From contig NZ_JAPYKH010000018.1 in the NCBI RefSeq assembly GCF_029623345.1, positions 1-64,000 of the forward strand: a stretch of DNA of 64,000 nucleotides. Reading direction: 5' to 3'. This document shows, piece after piece, positions 33,946 to 43,183 of the stretch. The DNA is from Sphingomonas phyllosphaerae (GTDB lineage: Bacteria > Pseudomonadota > Alphaproteobacteria > Sphingomonadales > Sphingomonadaceae). The position numbers were made by a program, and so were the translations under genes. The notes under the pieces were generated by a model, which was not told the DNA's origin, did not search any database, and saw nothing but the letters and a program-made list of their open reading frames with translations. Positions within the stretch are counted from its first letter, which is position 1, and each line of letters starts with the position of its first letter.

Positions 33946-36573
33946 CTAGAGGCTCATCCCGGCACGGATGAACACGGTTCGTCCGTTGAAGCCGAAGGGC
34001 GAGATCGCATTGTAGGGCTGCGTTCCGGCATTGTCTGCGCCGTTTGTGCCGGCCGCGACGCTGGCCACGGTGGAGGCGATGTTCTCGTCAGGGTAGATGC
34101 TAAACAGGTTCTGCGCGCCCGCGCTGAAACGAAGCGCAGGCGTCGCCTGCCACGACAGTTCGATGTCCGTCAGCACCTTAGCGCCGAACTTCTGGACGAT
34201 GTCGACATTGGCCAGGTTCGCCGCCGCTGCGACACGCTGCGTATCGTAGCCCGGCGTCAGCACGTCGGCGCGCGCGACGGTCACGTTCGTTAGCGCCACC
34301 GTCGACACCTCGCCGTAGCGCGTACTCGTCACCGACAGCATCACCCGCCCACGCGTGTAGTTGAGGTCCAGCGTCGCCTTCGTCCGCGGCAAACTGTCGG
34401 AGAAACGCAACTGCTGCGTCAGGTCGAACAGCGGCGTGGTGATGCCCAGCGTGGCGAGCGGCGCAGGCGTTCCGGCGATGCGGTCGAACGCAGTCTTGGT
34501 GTAATTGCCGGCCAGCGTGCCGGTGAACAGGCTGCCGTCGTCGAACCGATGGCGAGCGTTGACGACGAGGTCGACGCCCTTTGTGTCGGTGTCGACTGCA
34601 TTGGTGATGTAGGAGATCGCGCTGAAATTGCCTGCGCCGCGGCTGGCGAGAAAGGCGGTGAGCCGTGCATCCTGGAACGTGGACGAGATGGCGATGCGGT
34701 CGCGCAGCCTGATCCGATAGGCATCGAGCGTCGCCGTCACGCCGCCTCCTTCGAACACCAGCCCGGCCGAATGATTGTTCGACCGCTCGGGCCGGAGGTC
34801 GGTCGCCCCCACCAGCCGCGCCGCCGCACTGTCAACCGCCGCGACCCGGACGATCGCCTGCGTGCCGTTGAGGATGAGGGTATTGGAGGCGTTGTATCCC
34901 TGCTGTGCCAGCGCCGGCGCGCGAAACGCGGTGTTGTAGGAGCCGCGAAGCGCGAGGCCGCCGACGAGGCCGAGGCGACCGGCGACCTTGTAGTTGGTCG
35001 TCGCGCCGAAATCCGAATAATGCTCGTGTCGCACCGCGGCCTGAAGCAGCAGGCGATCGAGGAAGGTCCGTTCGACCTCGCCGTACACGGCCCAGCTGCG
35101 CCGCGAGACGCTGGCCCGGTCGTCCGGTCCGGCGCTGGGCCCCGGCTGGGCGCCGATCGGTCCGACACTGCCCGCTGCCGGCCCGTCGACGATGCGCACG
35201 CCGCCGTCGCGGAAGCCGTCGATGTCGCCGGAGAACAGGCGATAGGTTTCCTCCCGATATTCGGCGCCGATTGCGATGTTGACCGGCGCGCCATCGCCGA
35301 TCGGAATGGCGCGGGTGAGGTCGAGATTGTTGGCCCACTGGTAGAAGTCGGAGCCCAGCCGGTAGAAGCGCCTTGGCGAGGCCGCGCCCAGGGTCACGTT
35401 GACGCTGTTGTCGTAATGGAGGTCCTGCGTGCTGACGCCGTAGACGCTCGATACGTCCCAGCCGAACCCTGCGAGGTCGGTGCCGCGAAGCCCCGTCGCA
35501 ATCGAGAAGTTTTCCAGCTGCGAATCGAGCACCGGACGGTAGCCGTCGGGATAGAAGGCGCGCAGCGTCTCGTTCTGCCCGGCCCGGCGGAAGAAATATT
35601 CGATGTCGCCGTCCAGTCGGCTGTAGCCGCCGAACGCGTACACCTCGACGCTTTCGGAGGCGGGCGCGACGAAGTTGGCGAACAACTGCCTGTTGAGGCT
35701 GGGCTGGTCGCCGAAGCGAAAAACATTGCGGTCGATCGTCGCCTCGCGCGGATCGAGCGCGCCGTTCGCGGGCGTCAGTCCCGTGCCCGAGCCGTAATTG
35801 CCCGAGATCGCGACGGGACGCCCGGCGGCGTTGGTGCCGAAGTACTGCTGCCGCGTGTCGAGCCGCGAGCGGTTGGTGCCCTCCCCTTTCTGCAGCGATG
35901 CTGTCAGGCGGAAGGCGCCGTCTGCGCCGACGCGCACGCCCGACGAGATGCTGGCCTCTCCATAGGCGCCGTCCCCTGCCGTGGTGATGCCGCCGGTCAT
36001 CTGCGCGCGTGTGCCGACCGAGCGGTCGAGCATGAGATTGATAACGCCCGAAATGGCATCCGACCCATATTGCGCCGAGGCGCCGTCGCGCAGCACCTCC
36101 GCCCGTTCGAGCGCGAAGGAGGGAATGGCGTTGAAGTCCACCGACACGTCGCCGCGTCCGACGCCGTTGGAGGCGTTGAGGTCGGACGACGTGTGGCGCC
36201 GCTTGCCGTTCACCAGCACCAGCACCTCGCCCGGTCCCAGCCCGCGCAGCGACGGTGGCTGGAGATAATCGCCGACGCCTGATCCGAGCGGGCGCGGCGT
36301 GTTGAAGCTGGGCACCTCGACCTTCAGCTGCTGGATCAGGTCGACCCGGCCGCTCTGCTGCAACTGGTCGCGCGTGATTGCGTCAACCGGCGTCGGAGAG
36401 TCGGTCGCGGTACGCCCGCCGAAGCGGTTTCCGGTGACGATGATCTCATCCTGCTCGGTCTCGATCGACTCGACCGTGTCCATCTCGATCGGCGCCGCCC
36501 GCGCGTCAATCGGCGACGCGGCGAGCGCCGCGAGCATCGCGGTCGCGGCGAGCCGCTGATCCGTCCCTGTCAC
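33946..36573 (-). CDS. TonB-dependent receptor
   Basis: 875 residues: signal-like N-terminus (AASPIDARAAP), TonB-box region QDEIIVTGNRF, plug motifs TPVDAITRDQLQQSGRVDLIQQL, PSLRGLGPGEVLVLVNGKRRH, ERAEVLRDGASAQYGSDAISGVINL, and a barrel ending FNGRTVFIRAGMSL. It belongs to the large sphingomonad/xanthomonad receptor group that imports complex ligands. It is divergent from an ABC exporter 100 bp away, suggesting shared control and a shared ligand. Confidence 0.93.
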   Translation of the reverse strand: MTGTDQRLAATAMLAALAASPIDARAAPIEMDTVESIETEQDEIIVTGNRFGGRTATDSPTPVDAITRDQLQQSGRVDLIQQLKVEVPSFNTPRPLGSGVGDYLQPPSLRGLGPGEVLVLVNGKRRHTSSDLNASNGVGRGDVSVDFNAIPSFALERAEVLRDGASAQYGSDAISGVINLMLDRSVGTRAQMTGGITTAGDGAYGEASISSGVRVGADGAFRLTASLQKGEGTNRSRLDTRQQYFGTNAAGRPVAISGNYGSGTGLTPANGALDPREATIDRNVFRFGDQPSLNRQLFANFVAPASESVEVYAFGGYSRLDGDIEYFFRRAGQNETLRAFYPDGYRPVLDSQLENFSIATGLRGTDLAGFGWDVSSVYGVSTQDLHYDNSVNVTLGAASPRRFYRLGSDFYQWANNLDLTRAIPIGDGAPVNIAIGAEYREETYRLFSGDIDGFRDGGVRIVDGPAAGSVGPIGAQPGPSAGPDDRASVSRRSWAVYGEVERTFLDRLLLQAAVRHEHYSDFGATTNYKVAGRLGLVGGLALRGSYNTAFRAPALAQQGYNASNTLILNGTQAIVRVAAVDSAAARLVGATDLRPERSNNHSAGLVFEGGGVTATLDAYRIRLRDRIAISSTFQDARLTAFLASRGAGNFSAISYITNAVDTDTKGVDLVVNARHRFDDGSLFTGTLAGNYTKTAFDRIAGTPAPLATLGITTPLFDLTQQLRFSDSLPRTKATLDLNYTRGRVMLSVTSTRYGEVSTVALTNVTVARADVLTPGYDTQRVAAAANLANVDIVQKFGAKVLTDIELSWQATPALRFSAGAQNLFSIYPDENIASTVASVAAGTNGADNAGTQPYNAISPFGFNGRTVFIRAGMSL

Positions 36574-36617
36574 TTAAATCCCCTGTCGATGCGGCAGATC
36601 GATCGCGAACCAACACG

Positions 36618-36631
36618 ATCGCATGTGCGAT
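36618..36631. promoter_or_regulatory. Palindromic candidate operator between the TonB receptor and the ABC exporter
   Basis: ATCGCA-TG-TGCGAT has two perfect 6-bp arms, followed by TGATGTTGCATCGTATCATT. It sits in the middle of the 100-bp divergent intergenic region, so a repressor bound here could control both units. The cognate regulator is not in the window. Confidence 0.4.
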
Positions 36632-36673
36632 GTGATGTTGCATCGTATCATTATCGTTGGCAAGAGGAGCCGC

Positions 36674-37411
36674 ATGACTGGACAGCACGCAACCATCCAC
36701 CTTCGTGATGTGACGCTCGCCTATGGCGACCACCTCGTCCTTAACGGTCTTACCCTCTTAATCGCGCCCGGCAGCGTCACCGCGCTGCTCGGCGGCAACG
36801 GCGCGGGCAAGTCGACGACGCTGTCGGTGCTGCTCGGCTTCGCCAAGGCGGAGGGCGGCGAGGTCGCGGTGTGCGGGATCGATCCTGCCATCGACCCCGA
36901 TGGCGCACGTCGTAGGATCGCGTACCTGCCGGAGAATGTCGCGCTCTACGAGCATCTCACGGCGCGAGAGAATGCCGAGTACCTCCTCGCCCTGTCCGGA
37001 GAGCGTCAGGACCGCGCCGCTATCACCGGCGCCCTCGCGGCGGCGGGGCTTCAGGAGCGGGCGTGGGATCAGCGGCTCGGCAGCTTCTCCAAGGGGATGC
37101 GGCAGAAGGTGGCGATCGCCGTGGCGCTGCTGCGCGAAGTGCCGGTGCTGCTTCTCGACGAGCCGACCTCGGGCCTCGATCCGCGTGCCACCGCCGACTT
37201 CAACGTACTGCTGGCCCAGGTCCGCGATCGCGGTACCGCGGTGCTGATGGTCACCCACGATCTCCTGTCGGCGACCGATGTCGCCGATCGGATCGGCTTT
37301 CTCGAAGCCGGCCGCCTCGCCGACGAGGTCGCCGCGAGCGGTCCCGATCGTTTCGACCTGCGTGCCCTTCACGCCCGCTTTCAGGTCGCCACTGACAGGC
37401 TGGCCGCGTGA
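36674..37411 (+). CDS. ABC transporter ATP-binding protein
   Basis: 245 residues from ATG 36674 (MTGQHATIHLRDVTL), with AAGAGGAG just upstream; the frame from 36623 lacks one. Walker A GGNGAGKST, Q-loop region YLPENVALYEHLT, signature LGSFSKGMRQK, Walker B VLLLDEPTSGLD and H-loop VTHD are all present. It belongs to the ABC-2 exporter type (NosF/CcmA-like). It overlaps the following permease gene by four bases (GTGA). Confidence 0.93.
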   Translation: MTGQHATIHLRDVTLAYGDHLVLNGLTLLIAPGSVTALLGGNGAGKSTTLSVLLGFAKAEGGEVAVCGIDPAIDPDGARRRIAYLPENVALYEHLTARENAEYLLALSGERQDRAAITGALAAAGLQERAWDQRLGSFSKGMRQKVAIAVALLREVPVLLLDEPTSGLDPRATADFNVLLAQVRDRGTAVLMVTHDLLSATDVADRIGFLEAGRLADEVAASGPDRFDLRALHARFQVATDRLAA

Positions 37412-38847
37412 GCGCGGCGACGCTGATCGCGCGCGACGAGCTCCGCCTCCTGCGCCGCAACCGCGTCGCGGTCATCGCCACGATGCTGTTGGTGCTGCTC
37501 ACCCTGGTGGCGGTGGCGACCAGCTGGGCGCACCAGCGCGGCATCGCCGACCTGCGCGACCGTCAACAGCACGGTGCGGAAACCGCGTTCAAGGCGCAAC
37601 CCGATCGCCATCCGCACCGCGTCGTCCACTACGGCACCTTCATCTTCCGGCCGCTCGGCCCGCTCGCCGCTTTTGATCCCGGCGTGGACGCATTTACCGG
37701 CAATTCGATGTTCCTTGAGGGCCATCGCCAGAACAGCGCCAATTTCGGCGACGTGCGGCAGAGCTCGCTGCTCGTGCGCTTTGGCCAGCTCACGCCCGCC
37801 TTCGTGCTGCAGATCGTCGCGCCGTTGCTGCTGATCTTCCTGGGCTATGGCGCACTGGCCCGCGAGCGGGAGCGCGGCACGCTGCGGCTGCTGATGCTGC
37901 AAGGAGTCTCGCGCCGTTCGCTCGTCGGCGGCAAGCTCCTCGCGCTCGGCACCGTGGCGCTGGTCGCGGGGCTGCCGGCGATGATCGGCTTCGTGGCGAT
38001 AGCGAGGCAACCCGGCGCGCTGGCACTGCCAATGCTCATCACCGCGGTCGGCTATCTTGCTTATCTCGCCTGGTGGACGGTCGTCATACTGCTTGTCTCC
38101 GCCACGGTCCGCCGCAGCCGCGACGCGCTGCTCGCGCTGGTGGCGCTGTGGGCGGTCACCTCGGTGCTGCTTCCCCGCGTCGTGCCGGACGTGGCGAGTG
38201 CGGCAGTGCCCTTGCGCAACCGGCTTCAGACCGACGTCGCCATCGCGCGGGACCTGCGGCAAATGGGCGACAGCCACAATCCCGCCGATCCGCACTTCGC
38301 CACCTTCAAGCAGTCCGTGCTCGACCGCTACGGCGTGGACCGCGTCGAGGACCTGCCCGTCAATTACAAGGGCGTGGTGGGGATGGAAGGCGAGCGGCTG
38401 ACGTCCTCGCTGTTCGCGCGCTATACGGGCGAGAGCTACGCAGCGCAGGATCGGCAGATCGCGCTGGTCGATGCGGCGGGCATCCTCAGCCCCACGATCG
38501 CGGTCCGCGCGCTGTCAATGGCCGCCTCGGGGACCGATTTCGCCGGCCACCGCCGCTTCCTGGACCAGGCGGAGGCGTACCGCTACGCGCTGGTGCAGCG
38601 ATTGAACCGGATGGAGGCGGAGGACGTCAGCTACGCCGACGACATCGCCGAAGATGCAGGGGCCGATCGCCGCAAGCGCGTGGCGGCGACGAACTGGTCC
38701 GCCATGCCCGACTTCTCGTTCGCGCGCGCGAGCGGCAGCGATCTCGCGCGTGGCGCGTTGCCGGGCCTCGCCATCGTCCTCGGCTGGCTAACCGCCGCAA
38801 CCATGATGCTGGCGCTCGCCACCCGCCGCTTGGGAGCACGCCGATGA
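37408..38847 (+). CDS. ABC-2 permease with DUF3526 domain (first)
   Basis: 479 residues from GTG 37408. One N-terminal helix (VAVIATMLLVLLTLVAVATSWAH) is followed by a large extracytoplasmic loop with the DUF3526-type stretch (FRPLGPLAAFDPGVDAFTGN), then several helices. A second big loop (about 265-440) precedes the last helix. DUF3526 permeases normally come in pairs with one ATPase, as here. The substrate is unknown; peptide-, metal- or copper-related export is typical of neighbours in the family. Confidence 0.85.
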   Translation: MSAATLIARDELRLLRRNRVAVIATMLLVLLTLVAVATSWAHQRGIADLRDRQQHGAETAFKAQPDRHPHRVVHYGTFIFRPLGPLAAFDPGVDAFTGNSMFLEGHRQNSANFGDVRQSSLLVRFGQLTPAFVLQIVAPLLLIFLGYGALARERERGTLRLLMLQGVSRRSLVGGKLLALGTVALVAGLPAMIGFVAIARQPGALALPMLITAVGYLAYLAWWTVVILLVSATVRRSRDALLALVALWAVTSVLLPRVVPDVASAAVPLRNRLQTDVAIARDLRQMGDSHNPADPHFATFKQSVLDRYGVDRVEDLPVNYKGVVGMEGERLTSSLFARYTGESYAAQDRQIALVDAAGILSPTIAVRALSMAASGTDFAGHRRFLDQAEAYRYALVQRLNRMEAEDVSYADDIAEDAGADRRKRVAATNWSAMPDFSFARASGSDLARGALPGLAIVLGWLTAATMMLALATRRLGARR

Positions 38848-40103
38848 GCCTGCTCCGCTATGAGCTTCGCCTTCTCGTCCGCCAGCGGCTGACGATGTTC
38901 GTGCTAGCGGTGCTGACCTGCCTCACCGTCGCTGCGCTCGCCGCCGGCATGGCGGAAGTCGCACGCCAGCGTGCCGCCATCGCCGCCGTCCCCGCTGCAC
39001 AGGCGGAGGACATCGGTGCCGTCGCCGCCTGGATCGACGCGAAGAAGGACGCAGGCAGCGCCGCCTATTACAGCTTCCATCCGACGTGGAACGCGCCGGC
39101 GCCGCTCGCCTTCGCGGCAATGGGGATGCGCGACGTTTCCCCCTACATCCTGCGGATCCGCGCGCTGGGGCTCGAGGCGCAGATCTGGGACGGCGATACC
39201 TTCAATCCCGAGCTCGCATTGCCGGGCCGCTTTGACTTCGCTTTCGTGCTGGTCTTTCTGGCGCCGCTGTTCGTCATCGCGCTGTTCCACGACCTGCGCT
39301 CGGGCGAGCGGGAGGCGGGGCGCGAGCGGATGCTCGATGCCCTGCCCGGCGGGCGCGGGCTGTGGCGCCGACGGGCCGGGCTCAGGCTCGCGCTGCTCTG
39401 CGCCGCTTTGGCGGTGCCGTTCACCGTGGCGGCGGCGATAGAAGGCGTGGCGCTCGGCACGATCCTCGCCGTGCTGGACGTCATTGTCGCCTATCTCCTT
39501 TTCTGGTCCGCAGTCGCCGCACTGGTCGGGCGGCTACGCTGGAGCTCGGTTGCCAATGCCGCGACGCTGGCGGCGACCTGGCTGGTGCTGGTGCTGATTG
39601 TGCCAACGCTCGCGAACGTCGCCGTCAACGCCGCGCTGCCGGTGCATCAGGGCGCGGAGATCGCGATGGCGCAGCGCGAGGCGGTGAACCAGGCCTGGGA
39701 CATCCCACGCGAGCAGACGATGCGCCGCTTCTACGCGCGTCATCCCGAATGGGCGGACTCAGCGCCGCTCGGCCCCGCCTTCCACTACAAATGGTATCTT
39801 GCCTTCCACCAGAACGGCGACGAGAGCGTCGCGCCCCGCGTACGCGCCTATCGCGCGGGGCTGGAGGATCGCGATGCCGCCAGCCGCGCGCTCGGCTGGG
39901 TCCTGCCCTCAGTCGGCGTGCAGGCGCTGCTCACCCGCCTCGCTCGGACCGACCTTGCCGCACAGCTGGCGTATCAGGACCGCATCCGCGCGTTTCACCG
40001 GCGGCTTCGCACGTTCTACTACGGCTATCTCTTCCGCGACCGCTCCTTCGCCAAGGCCGATTTCGCGCGAGCCCCCCGATATGAGGAAGTCCCCAGTGGC
40101 TGA
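38844..40103 (+). CDS. ABC-2 permease with DUF3526-like domain (second)
   Basis: 419 residues from ATG 38844, overlapping the first permease stop (ATGA). Same architecture as its partner: N-terminal helix (RLTMFVLAVLTCLTVAALAAGM), extracytoplasmic loop (YYSFHPTWNAPAPLAFAAMGMRDVSPYILRIRALG), membrane core with FHDLRSGEREAGRERMLDALPGGR, and a long loop before the C-terminus. It probably forms a heterodimeric channel with the first permease. Confidence 0.85.
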   Translation: MSLLRYELRLLVRQRLTMFVLAVLTCLTVAALAAGMAEVARQRAAIAAVPAAQAEDIGAVAAWIDAKKDAGSAAYYSFHPTWNAPAPLAFAAMGMRDVSPYILRIRALGLEAQIWDGDTFNPELALPGRFDFAFVLVFLAPLFVIALFHDLRSGEREAGRERMLDALPGGRGLWRRRAGLRLALLCAALAVPFTVAAAIEGVALGTILAVLDVIVAYLLFWSAVAALVGRLRWSSVANAATLAATWLVLVLIVPTLANVAVNAALPVHQGAEIAMAQREAVNQAWDIPREQTMRRFYARHPEWADSAPLGPAFHYKWYLAFHQNGDESVAPRVRAYRAGLEDRDAASRALGWVLPSVGVQALLTRLARTDLAAQLAYQDRIRAFHRRLRTFYYGYLFRDRSFAKADFARAPRYEEVPSG

Positions 40104-40791
40104 CGCAAACCAGACCTTCCTCGACATGTTTGCCGATCCGGAGCGCGTCGCCGCTTATGCCAAGGGTCCGCCGCGCTACATGCCCGGCTACGAAGCAGTC
40201 CAGCGCATGGCCGGCGTGCTTCTGGCCGAGCAGGCGCCCGCGAACGCGCACGTGCTGGTACTCGGAGCGGGTGGCGGGCTCGAGCTGAAGGTCCTGGCGG
40301 AGATGCAGCCGGCTTGGCGCTTCACCGGCGTCGATCCCGCCGGAGCGATGCTCGATCTCGCGCGGGCGACCCTTGAAAACCATGCCGAGCGGGTCGAGCT
40401 AGTGGAAGGGACGATCGACGCCGCCCCCGCCGGACCATTCGATGCCGCCACCTGCCTGCTGACTCTCCACTTCCTGCCGAGGATGGAGCGCGTGCGCACG
40501 CTGGCCGAGATGCGGCGCCGGCTCCGCCCAGGCGCCCCCTTGGTCGTGGCGCACGCTAGCTTCCCGCAGGACGAGCCGGCGCGCAGCAGGTGGCTCGCCC
40601 GTTACGCCGCCTATGCGCTGGCATCCGGCGCCGATCCGACGGAAGTCGAACAGGCGCATACGGCGGTGGCGAACAGCCTGACGCTGCTGACGCCGGAAGA
40701 CGACGAAGCGTGCCTGCACGAAGCGGGCTTTGGCACGATCGAACGCTTCTATGCCGCGTTCACATGGCGAGGTTGGGTCGCAAGAACCTGA
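40096..40791 (+). CDS. Class I SAM-dependent methyltransferase
   Basis: 231 residues from GTG 40096, which has AGGAAG eight bases upstream; ATG 40081 is in frame as an alternative. The SAM-binding motif HVLVLGAGGGLELKVLAEM, the acidic FTGVDPAGAML and post-motif FDAATCLLTLHFLP are clear. It overlaps the second permease by eight bases. Coupling to an exporter and receptor suggests it modifies the transported compound or a resistance target; this is inference. Confidence 0.85.
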   Translation: MADANQTFLDMFADPERVAAYAKGPPRYMPGYEAVQRMAGVLLAEQAPANAHVLVLGAGGGLELKVLAEMQPAWRFTGVDPAGAMLDLARATLENHAERVELVEGTIDAAPAGPFDAATCLLTLHFLPRMERVRTLAEMRRRLRPGAPLVVAHASFPQDEPARSRWLARYAAYALASGADPTEVEQAHTAVANSLTLLTPEDDEACLHEAGFGTIERFYAAFTWRGWVART

Positions 40792-40889
40792 GCAGCCCGG
40801 GTAATCGAGTGCGAGCATCGACTCCTAAGAACGGCCTTCGATCTAAGGCCGCTGATCGCGCCAGACCGCAACATCTTTGCCCGGCTACT

Positions 40890-41042
40890 TTACTCCCCGG
40901 CTACATCTACGATGTCTCGGTTGGACAAGCCGGTGTCCTCATCGTGAAGATAGCGGATTAGCTCGTCCACTTCGGCTGGGCCGTAGCTGAGATCGAGCGC
41001 ATCCATTTTGATTGACGCAAACGAGCGCTCGTCCTGCGGCAT
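40890..41042 (-). CDS. 50-residue hypothetical protein
   Basis: Reads MPQDERSFASIKMDALDLSY then GPAEVDELIRYLHDEDTGLS and NRDIVDVAGE. It is acidic and plausibly helical. AGAGGA lies just before the ATG, rather close; an internal ATG (MDALDLSYG) is an alternative start. It follows a 34-residue ORF by 14 bases. No family recognised. Confidence 0.35.
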   Translation of the reverse strand: MPQDERSFASIKMDALDLSYGPAEVDELIRYLHDEDTGLSNRDIVDVAGE

Positions 41043-41056
41043 GTCCTCTACGATCG

Positions 41057-41161
41057 CTACGCATTGCTCAGCGAGCCCTGCAAGAGAGGCTGCGAGGTGG
41101 GATTGCCGTTGTCATCGCTGACGTAAGCAGTAGCAGGCTCGCTCAAAGGGTAGGTCGCCAT
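41057..41161 (-). CDS. 34-residue hypothetical peptide
   Basis: Reads MATYPLSEPATAYVSDDNGN then PTSQPLLQGSLSNA, preceded by GGAG at good spacing. It is Ser/Pro-rich and hydrophilic. It would form a two-gene unit with the 50-residue ORF downstream. Evidence is limited to the ribosome site and codon bias. Confidence 0.3.
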   Translation of the reverse strand: MATYPLSEPATAYVSDDNGNPTSQPLLQGSLSNA

Positions 41162-41321
41162 GCCAGATCTCCGATATGTCCGCGAGGAACCTGCGTGCCG
41201 AGATGTAGGGCTCAGACCGGCAGGTCCGCAAAAGCGAACTTGCCGGGAAGAACGATGGACCAAGCGCATCGGGCCCGACCGAGGACGCCAGCCGTTCAGC
41301 TCCTCCGATAGGAGATGTTAC

Positions 41322-41519
41322 ATGGTTGATCAGGCCGAACGCGACGACGCTAACGATGGCGGCGCCAACGATCCCGGTGAGAACGGCGAAGACAGGGACA
41401 TCCTCGGCAAGGAGCAGGAAGATCTTAACGCCGAGGATCTTAAGGGCGATGGCCGCACCGAGGATGACACCTCTGACCTGCCCGAGGCGGAGACCAAGTA
41501 CCTAGGTGATTTCGCGTAG
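41322..41519 (+). CDS. 65-residue highly acidic protein
   Basis: From ATG 41322, with TAGGAG seven bases upstream. About a third of the residues are Asp or Glu (for example DANDGGANDPGENGEDRD), with no cysteine and little hydrophobic content, so it is likely unfolded. Function unknown; DNA-mimic or regulatory roles are possible but unsupported. Confidence 0.45.
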   Translation: MVDQAERDDANDGGANDPGENGEDRDILGKEQEDLNAEDLKGDGRTEDDTSDLPEAETKYLGDFA

Positions 41520-41640
41520 GTCATCCCCTTGCTCGAATGAGACGGAAGTTGAAATGGCTGCGCCGCCCCATGAGGATGGTGGCCGGCGCAGCGTATCGGC
41601 TGGTCTAGACCCGACAACTGTCACCTACCGATAAGGAATA

Positions 41641-41743
41641 AGGGTCCGTTGAACGCGAAGCATCTATGTATGGGATCTGATCTCGATCGAGCCGGCGCTT
41701 CCGCATGAGAGCGTGCATGTTCCTGTTCTCAGATCTACCGTTC
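41641..41743. repeat. Imperfect direct repeat B, spanning the recombinase 3' end
   Basis: About 103 bp homologous to 30971-31072 in the same orientation. It includes the recombinase stop codon and its last ~27 codons. Serine integrase genes often sit next to their attachment site, so the pair could be old attL/attR-like sites bounding 31-41.7 kb. The divergence between the two copies argues against recent integration. Confidence 0.6.
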
Positions 41744-43163
41744 CGTGACTGAACATGCGCCGCAAGGCAGCGTTCGTGTTCACCCTTGTGCGCGACGTGG
41801 ACAGACCGGTCGCGGCGGCGCTTACCAAGGTCGAGCAGTCATTCATCAGGTACCGCCGGCCTAGATGTGTGGTCATGTAGTCTGCCAAGCTTGGCCCTTC
41901 GCCGATCCGGTCGGGAAAGCGTTGGGCTATATCGCTGCGAAGCCGGTCGTTATGCAAGGAAAGCGCCGCATTGCCGAGCAGTCGATAAGGAGCGCCGCGT
42001 GAATTCCGCCAGCCGCCGGGATCAGTGTTCCTGACCCATGAGATACCCTCGGCGGACCATGGGCCAAGGTGAGCAAGCGCTGCGCTTTCCAGAGCAGCAT
42101 ACGAATGCTCAGGGGCGTCACACCGATGTGCGATGCTAGCTGCTGCGCAGACAAGGGCCTGTTGTCCGCCTTCACCGATGGGTCTGTGCCGAACGTCGGC
42201 ACCGCAGTCGGCGCATCGCAGCAGATTAGCGAAGACGTTGCGTTTAGCCGCGCTCCCTCCGCGGCGCCGATTACTACAGATGGACCAAACCTGAAGGAAG
42301 ACCTCGGGTTCGATGATCCTTGGAAAGTAGCCACCGACGACACCGATGGGCAGCCGGTTTTGCACGTTGCGTTTGTAAACAAACTCGTAGAGCGGAAGCG
42401 CGCCGGTAACCCGGCGATTGTTAATCAAAGCCGCGATCGTGGTGCGTTCCCAGGGGCCGTTGATGCTCCAGCGCGGCACCTGTTCCTCGTTGAGCGCCTC
42501 AGCAATCAGCTGTGGTGGCTGTCCCTTCTCCGCGTCGGTGAAGATGCGCTTCAGCAGCTCCGCCCGCTCGGGGATCGGAACAATGCGTCCATCCTCAAGG
42601 GTTAGCCATTCGGGCAGTCTGGTGCTTAGAACCTTGGACGCGACGGCTTCACGTTTCCGCGTCCACGCTTGGCGCGCGCGCATCGACTTGGTGGCGCTCT
42701 CCTCGTTAGCCCGTATGAACACAAGCAAAGCGTAGATGAGACCTAGCGGATCGTCGGATAGGCTCTCCTCGGAGTAGAGCCGATTGTCCGCTAGCGAGAC
42801 CACGTTGACGCCGGACACAACGAGGTTCGTGAGAATGGCTTGCGCTCGAAGAATGTTGTCACGGCTGAGCCGGTCCAGGCTCTCGATCAGTAGGAAGCTA
42901 CCCTCTGGGATCTGACCGGCTCGGACCGCCTCAAGGAAGCAGGCCAGCTCGCCATGAGCGGCGTTTTTGCCGCGAAAGCCCGAGACGCCCAGGTCGCGAT
43001 AGGTAAGCTCCTCGTCTAGGCGCAGACCGTGCTGCTCGGCATAGGCTCTCGCCAACGCAGTCTGCCGTGCGAGGCTGTCGCCGTTCGCTTGCGAGGGACT
43101 GCTAAATCGTTGGTACGAATAAGCTCTGATCGGCGCTTGTGCGACCTGTCTCGCCAACCTCAT
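41664..43163 (-). CDS. Large serine recombinase
   Basis: 499 residues. The resolvase domain has the catalytic Ser in AYSYQRFSSPSQANGDSLARQ, and the conserved SLDRLSRD and YRDLGVSGFRG. The recombinase domain follows (PPQLIAEALNEEQVPRW...WERTTIAALINNRRVTG), then a zinc-ribbon (NLLRCADCGADVRHRP ... LVCAAASIAHRC). The C-terminus (ALRRMFSHGTVDLRTGTCTL) lies in the duplicated repeat. It could integrate or excise a mobile element, but none is cleanly defined. Confidence 0.9.
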   Translation of the reverse strand: MRLARQVAQAPIRAYSYQRFSSPSQANGDSLARQTALARAYAEQHGLRLDEELTYRDLGVSGFRGKNAAHGELACFLEAVRAGQIPEGSFLLIESLDRLSRDNILRAQAILTNLVVSGVNVVSLADNRLYSEESLSDDPLGLIYALLVFIRANEESATKSMRARQAWTRKREAVASKVLSTRLPEWLTLEDGRIVPIPERAELLKRIFTDAEKGQPPQLIAEALNEEQVPRWSINGPWERTTIAALINNRRVTGALPLYEFVYKRNVQNRLPIGVVGGYFPRIIEPEVFLQVWSICSNRRRGGSAAKRNVFANLLRCADCGADVRHRPIGEGGQQALVCAAASIAHRCDAPEHSYAALESAALAHLGPWSAEGISWVRNTDPGGWRNSRGAPYRLLGNAALSLHNDRLRSDIAQRFPDRIGEGPSLADYMTTHLGRRYLMNDCSTLVSAAATGLSTSRTRVNTNAALRRMFSHGTVDLRTGTCTLSCGSAGSIEIRSHT

Positions 43164-43183
43164 CCTCCGCAGCTGATTGGCGC

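Noticed and set aside
34549-36282. Plus-strand frame of 577 codons
   Set aside because: Antisense shadow of the TonB receptor.
38073-38843. Open frame extending the second permease 257 codons upstream
   Set aside because: Overlaps the first permease in another frame and is arginine-rich; ATG 38844 overlaps the previous stop as expected for coupled genes.
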